A stretch of 64,000 nucleotides of DNA from DASVTU01 sp036387415 (GTDB lineage: Bacteria; Acidobacteriota; Blastocatellia; Pyrinomonadales; Pyrinomonadaceae): NCBI GenBank assembly GCA_036387415.1, contig DASVTU010000033.1, positions 62,001 to 126,000 of the forward strand. Reading direction: 5' to 3'. The notes under the pieces were generated by a model that saw only the letters and a program-made list of their open reading frames with translations, was not told the origin of the DNA and searched no databases. Below are positions 60,524-64,000 of the stretch, in pieces. The first letter of the stretch is position 1. Each line of letters opens with the position of its first letter. The position numbers were made by a program, and so were the translations under genes.

Positions 60524-62683
60524 CTATTGCTTGTCGTTTCCGCTTGATTGTTGAGAAGTTTGAGATGCGGGTTTAGCCGCGTCGGTGGCCTGCAAAGTCA
60601 GGTGCGGCAGATTTCTAAACTGCACGCCTTGCGATTGGCTCTCGACGAAAACCATGTAGATGCCCGACTGCGGAACATTGAACGTCACTTCGTAGACGCC
60701 CTCGCCGACCGCCTTCGCGTAGTCGCGTTTCTGCCAGATACCCGGCGAGAGAAAGATGAGCACGCGGACATCCTTCAAGCCGTCTTTCGGCTGATTGGTT
60801 TCCGTGTCGTAGAGTTTGAAACGAAGACGCACGTCTTCTCCGGCGCGAATCGTCTTCTCTTTAATCAAATGCTCGATGCGGAGCGCGACCTGTCGCTCAC
60901 GTTTGAGCACGGGATTCTGTCTGGCGGAGGCTTCAAAGCAATGGACGATGCGCGGCGAGTCGGAGAGAAACGCGACATCGTAGTTGCCGCTGCGGGGAAG
61001 TTTGACGGTGGTCGAGTAGACGCCGCGCGTCGCCTCGCGCAAGCTCCGGTCAACAATCATCACGGACTTAGGCTCGCGTCGGTAGTTCTGAAAGTTGCCC
61101 ATCGGCGCGGCCATGCCTTCGGTGTAGTAGTAAATCTGCTTGTCAGCCGGATTGGCGACGAGCACCGAGTTGCCTTCGGGCGCGGGCACGATAACGTCCG
61201 CGAGACTCGTCACTTCGGCGTTCTGCGGAGCTAACTGTCCGCCGGGGAAACGCGTGATGTCGAGTTCTTTGCCGATGGTGCTCAGGCGAATCATGCTCAC
61301 CTCTTCCGAGCCAGCCGAGCGGATGTAGGCGAAAGCACTGGTGAACGAAACCTGATCGGGCGCTTTCCCGACTTTGGTTTCATTCAAGAGACGATTGTTG
61401 GCGGCGTCGAAAATCTGCACCGAATTCTCCGACGGATTGAGCACGAATCCGTAACGACCGCCCGGAGCAAAACGCACCGCGCGCAGACCCGGCCTCGCGT
61501 CGATGCGCGTCAAGATTTTGTGACTCTGGCTATCGACCACGACCATCGCGCCGTCGCGCTCGCTGACGACGTAGACCGCTTTGCTGAGCGGCGACACGGC
61601 CATCGAAACGGGCGACGCGCCCGTCTTGATGTCGGTGAGTTTGGCTAGTTTCTGCACATCGACGACGGAGAGCGTGGAGGCATTGCGGTTGGTCACGAAG
61701 GCGTAGCGGTTATCGAGGCTGAAGGCGATTTCGTGATGCCCCGCGCCCGTCTGGATGTCGGCCACCTTCTTGAGTTCCGTCGTGTCGATAACGGATACGC
61801 CGCTCGTCTCCGTGTCGTTCAAGCCATCGGTGCCGACCCAGAGATACTTCTCGTCGGGCTGTAAGGCGAGGCGCGTCGGTTTGACTCCGGTGTCGATGTT
61901 GTTGACGACCTTCCACGTCGTCGTGTCAACCACCGCGACCTGATTGACGAAAGGCATACTGACGAAAATGCGCTTCCGGTCGCTCGTCAAAACCCAATCG
62001 TCGCCGGGGCTTCTCAGGAGCGTGAGCGTCAGGAGTTTGCTGCCGCCGAAACCGAGCAGCGGGTCGATGACGGAGATGTTGGCTTCCTTGTTGAGAGCGA
62101 GGACGTAGTAGGTGTTCAAATCAACGTCGGGGCGCGCACGCAGGCTCCCCTGCATGAACGTCTGCACCTTCTCGCGGCAAATCTTGTCGGCGTCGGCGGG
62201 GCGTTCGCCTTCGCGTAAGGTCATCCATGCGGAGATGTTGAGGCCAGTGACGGGCGTGCCCGTCGCCGTGTCCGTCACTTTGAAACTGACCGAGGCATCC
62301 TCGGCTTCCGTCACTTCCGTCGGCTTATCCTTCGCCGTGGCCGAAGCGACGGGCGCGACGTTGAACTCAACCGCGATGCCTTCGCGCACGATTCTCTGTG
62401 GAAACGTGATGGGCGCGGCAGCGGTCGTTTTGGCGGATGCGGGCGTTGTGGAGACGGGCGTCGGGGTCGCGTTCGGGGTGGACTGTTGCTGTTGTTGCGG
62501 CGTCTGAGTCTGTGGCGCGTTGTTGGTCTGCGCGGACGCGGTTTGTTGTGCGCCGATGGAAAACGCGTTGAGCAACAAGACGAACAACGCGACGAGCGAC
62601 ATGGCCGCACGACGGTTCGGATGCGAGGAATTTTTCATTTGCTGAGGACGCGAAAGGGCGACGGCTTTCAACTTGATATTCAT
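60524..62683 (-). CDS. Secreted YVTN-type beta-propeller protein with C-terminal FixH/YtkA-like domain
   Basis: 719 residues, signal segment (MSLVALFVLLLNAFSIGAQQ). After a Gln/Thr-rich linker and a YtkA-like beta unit (VTDTATGTPVTGLNISAWMTLREGERPADA, with Cys in KICREKV), YVTN repeats follow: VAVVDTTTWKVVNNIDTGVKPTRLALQPDEKYLWVGTDG in parts, YAFVTNRNASTLSVVDV, KAVYVVSERDGAMVVVD. The last about 170 residues form another FixH/YtkA-like unit (LRFKLYDTETNQPKDGLKDVRVLI). It heads the copper/cytochrome run, so a role in metal or electron handling outside the cytoplasm is inferred. Confidence 0.8.
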   Translation of the reverse strand: MNIKLKAVALSRPQQMKNSSHPNRRAAMSLVALFVLLLNAFSIGAQQTASAQTNNAPQTQTPQQQQQSTPNATPTPVSTTPASAKTTAAAPITFPQRIVREGIAVEFNVAPVASATAKDKPTEVTEAEDASVSFKVTDTATGTPVTGLNISAWMTLREGERPADADKICREKVQTFMQGSLRARPDVDLNTYYVLALNKEANISVIDPLLGFGGSKLLTLTLLRSPGDDWVLTSDRKRIFVSMPFVNQVAVVDTTTWKVVNNIDTGVKPTRLALQPDEKYLWVGTDGLNDTETSGVSVIDTTELKKVADIQTGAGHHEIAFSLDNRYAFVTNRNASTLSVVDVQKLAKLTDIKTGASPVSMAVSPLSKAVYVVSERDGAMVVVDSQSHKILTRIDARPGLRAVRFAPGGRYGFVLNPSENSVQIFDAANNRLLNETKVGKAPDQVSFTSAFAYIRSAGSEEVSMIRLSTIGKELDITRFPGGQLAPQNAEVTSLADVIVPAPEGNSVLVANPADKQIYYYTEGMAAPMGNFQNYRREPKSVMIVDRSLREATRGVYSTTVKLPRSGNYDVAFLSDSPRIVHCFEASARQNPVLKRERQVALRIEHLIKEKTIRAGEDVRLRFKLYDTETNQPKDGLKDVRVLIFLSPGIWQKRDYAKAVGEGVYEVTFNVPQSGIYMVFVESQSQGVQFRNLPHLTLQATDAAKPASQTSQQSSGNDKQ

Positions 62684-62752
62684 CGGGATTTCATCTCGGC
62701 GGACGAGCTTTTCAAAGCTGCGAGGTTGTGTGTGTGACGGCTTTCAAATCTC

Positions 62753-62974
62753 TCACGTGGCGCAGTAAAACGAGCGCACGGAGATGTTGCCATCGTTGGC
62801 GTAATCCAGAATCGCGCGACGCGAGTCCGGCGAATCGTCAAAGACAAAGATGGTTCTTCCCTGCTGTCGCCGTAAATCTTGAATCTGAAACGCGCGACAG
62901 CGTAGAAAACTTGCCAGCCCCGGCGCCGAAGCCTCGAATTCCTGACAAGATTTATCTGAGGATGTCTCTATCAT
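62753..62974 (-). CDS. Small DUF5659-like protein
   Basis: 73 residues from the ATG at 62974. The segment FQIQDLRRQQGRTIFVFDDSPDSRRAILDYANDGNISVRSFYCA resembles DUF5659: a beta-alpha pattern with FvF.d and a late hydrophobic/aromatic strand. A longer frame upstream has no ribosome-binding site. It lies 69 bp before the propeller gene on the same strand. Function unknown. Confidence 0.5.
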   Translation of the reverse strand: MIETSSDKSCQEFEASAPGLASFLRCRAFQIQDLRRQQGRTIFVFDDSPDSRRAILDYANDGNISVRSFYCAT

Positions 62975-63304
62975 AATGCTTCGACGGCTTTCTGTTAAGT
63001 TGAGAAGCTGTTGTTTGCACGGACAGAAGGCGCGTCGCTTCCGCTTCGACGCGGAAGGCTCGCGTGCCGCGTCGTCCGTCGGTCGATTGAGGCGTCGGAC
63101 AACGTGAATTTCCGAGACATACACCAACCTCTGCATGTGCAATCATCGTGCCGCCTCGCGCCCGCGCGCAACGGCGGAAACGCCGTGTTTTCATAACTTT
63201 GAAGAATCGTTGCGGCGAATAGTGTTTCAAGCTGAAACACCACGCGCCCGCCTCTGCCACAGCATGAACCACACGGAAGATTCCGACGAAAACTTGCACG
63301 AAAG

Positions 63305-63349
63305 AAAAAAGGGACGCCGTCTCTTGTTGAAGAAACGGCGTCCCTTTTT
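63305..63349. terminator. Bidirectional terminator
   Basis: An A-run plus gggacgccgt (63305-63320) pairs with acggcgtccc plus a T-run (63335-63349). It lies about 85 bp beyond the stop of the small secreted protein on the minus strand and has T-runs on both strands. Confidence 0.85.
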
Positions 63350-63434
63350 GCGATGTTGATGGGGAGACGAACTTGCGTGCCGATGAAGCACGATGCGCCC
63401 GTTTTAAACGGGGCGCGTGTGTCAGTCGCGCGGC

Positions 63435-63638
63435 TTAGCGACGCACTTGCGTGTAGCAATCGATGCAGCCGGGTGCGGGTGCGACGATGACCTGCTCCTC
63501 AGTTTCGCCGCCGACACCTTCATCCTGCGAGACAGGAGGCTGTGTGGCGACCTCTTTGTTGGTCGGGGTGTATGTATTGGTGAATGAGAGTGTCCCCGCG
63601 AGGACGAGGACGGTAAAGAAACTGGTTATAACGTTCAT
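63435..63638 (-). CDS. Small secreted protein with CxxC end
   Basis: 67 residues from the ATG at 63638 (AAGGG upstream). Hydrophobic N-terminus (MNVITSFFTVLVLAGTLSF) like a signal peptide or anchor, then an acidic Gln/Pro-rich middle and APGCIDCYTQVRR at the end. The CIDC pair could bind metal or form a disulfide. No family recognised. Base composition and the terminator support a real gene. Confidence 0.55.
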   Translation of the reverse strand: MNVITSFFTVLVLAGTLSFTNTYTPTNKEVATQPPVSQDEGVGGETEEQVIVAPAPGCIDCYTQVRR

Positions 63639-64000
63639 GATGTTTGTCCCTTCTTCTGTTATGAATCTGCGGGCGCGGTCTGACGCCCGTCGTTTGTCTT
63701 CGGTTCCGAAAGTTCTGGGGTGACGCAGAAGAAAGATTTCTCCGTATACCTTGCGCGCGTGCACAAGCGGAGCGTCGGGGAACACTTGCACTTCCCTGCC
63801 GCCACAGCATCGCTTCGTTAACGAACTGTGTACATGCAGACTTAAAGCAAGCGTTATGCCGTTGGGGCAAACTGTTCAAGAAGCGCCGAAATGTTGTGAT
63901 TTTGGGCGAGTTTTTGCGATTTAGCATGAGCAACACAGCAAGCACGACATTCTCATGTTTCAGCATGCAACACGCGCGAGGCTTCGTGTTTCAACGCGTG

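Overview
This is a 64-kb piece of a bacterial chromosome of fairly high GC. It is gene-dense, with no tRNA, rRNA, CRISPR array, insertion sequence or phage module that I could recognise. The gene style suggests Acidobacteriota, probably Blastocatellia. Pointers are a large TonB-dependent receptor with an N-terminal carboxypeptidase-regulatory domain and no SusD partner, secreted proteins with DUF5666-like or VWA domains, twin XRE regulators, a YtxJ-type bacilliredoxin and many small unknown membrane proteins. The lineage is inferred from gene content, not from a marker tree.

Layout. 1-10 kb: a truncated matrixin-like protease gene, a DUF1003 protein, a polysaccharide export protein, a long coiled/TPR-like membrane protein, an MBL-fold phosphodiesterase-like enzyme, a TPR protein and a seven-iron ferredoxin, followed by a gene-poor stretch. 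10-24 kb: an NtrB/NtrC-type two-component pair, a broken TIR-like gene, a PlsB-like acyltransferase, a response regulator, DUF971, YtxJ, glycogen phosphorylase and a macro-domain hydrolase. 24-34 kb: a VWA protein, a DCC protein, MsrP/MsrQ for periplasmic methionine sulfoxide repair, a SLATT-like membrane protein with a Gly-rich partner, an SPFH protein with a 50-residue membrane peptide, a FusA2-type EF-G paralogue and an Uma2 nuclease-fold protein. 34-44 kb: a small secreted Cys-containing peptide, two XRE regulators, a response regulator, a degenerate 21-bp tandem array, ACT-malic enzyme, DUF2520 and a 1,235-residue ATPase that resembles phage-defence ATPases of the BrxC/PglY/DUF6079 type. 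44-50 kb: an M48 protease and the translation cluster rplM-rpsI-rpsB-tsf-pyrH-frr. 50-64 kb: the TonB receptor, a DUF5666-like protein, and a five-gene minus-strand run (beta-propeller, two SCO copper proteins, a cytochrome c/substrate-binding-protein fusion, a SurA-like/thioredoxin fusion), then small proteins.

The most unusual feature of the window as a whole is a family of short intergenic elements built of degenerate 7-bp repeats, usually as hairpins. They recur at least fifteen times, mostly directly after stop codons, and sometimes run into coding sequence. They even separate the genes of the ribosomal/pyrH/frr cluster and of msrP/msrQ. They resemble in style the short tandemly repeated repetitive sequences known from cyanobacteria. 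The 21-bp array (three times seven) at 35951-36218 may be a related form.
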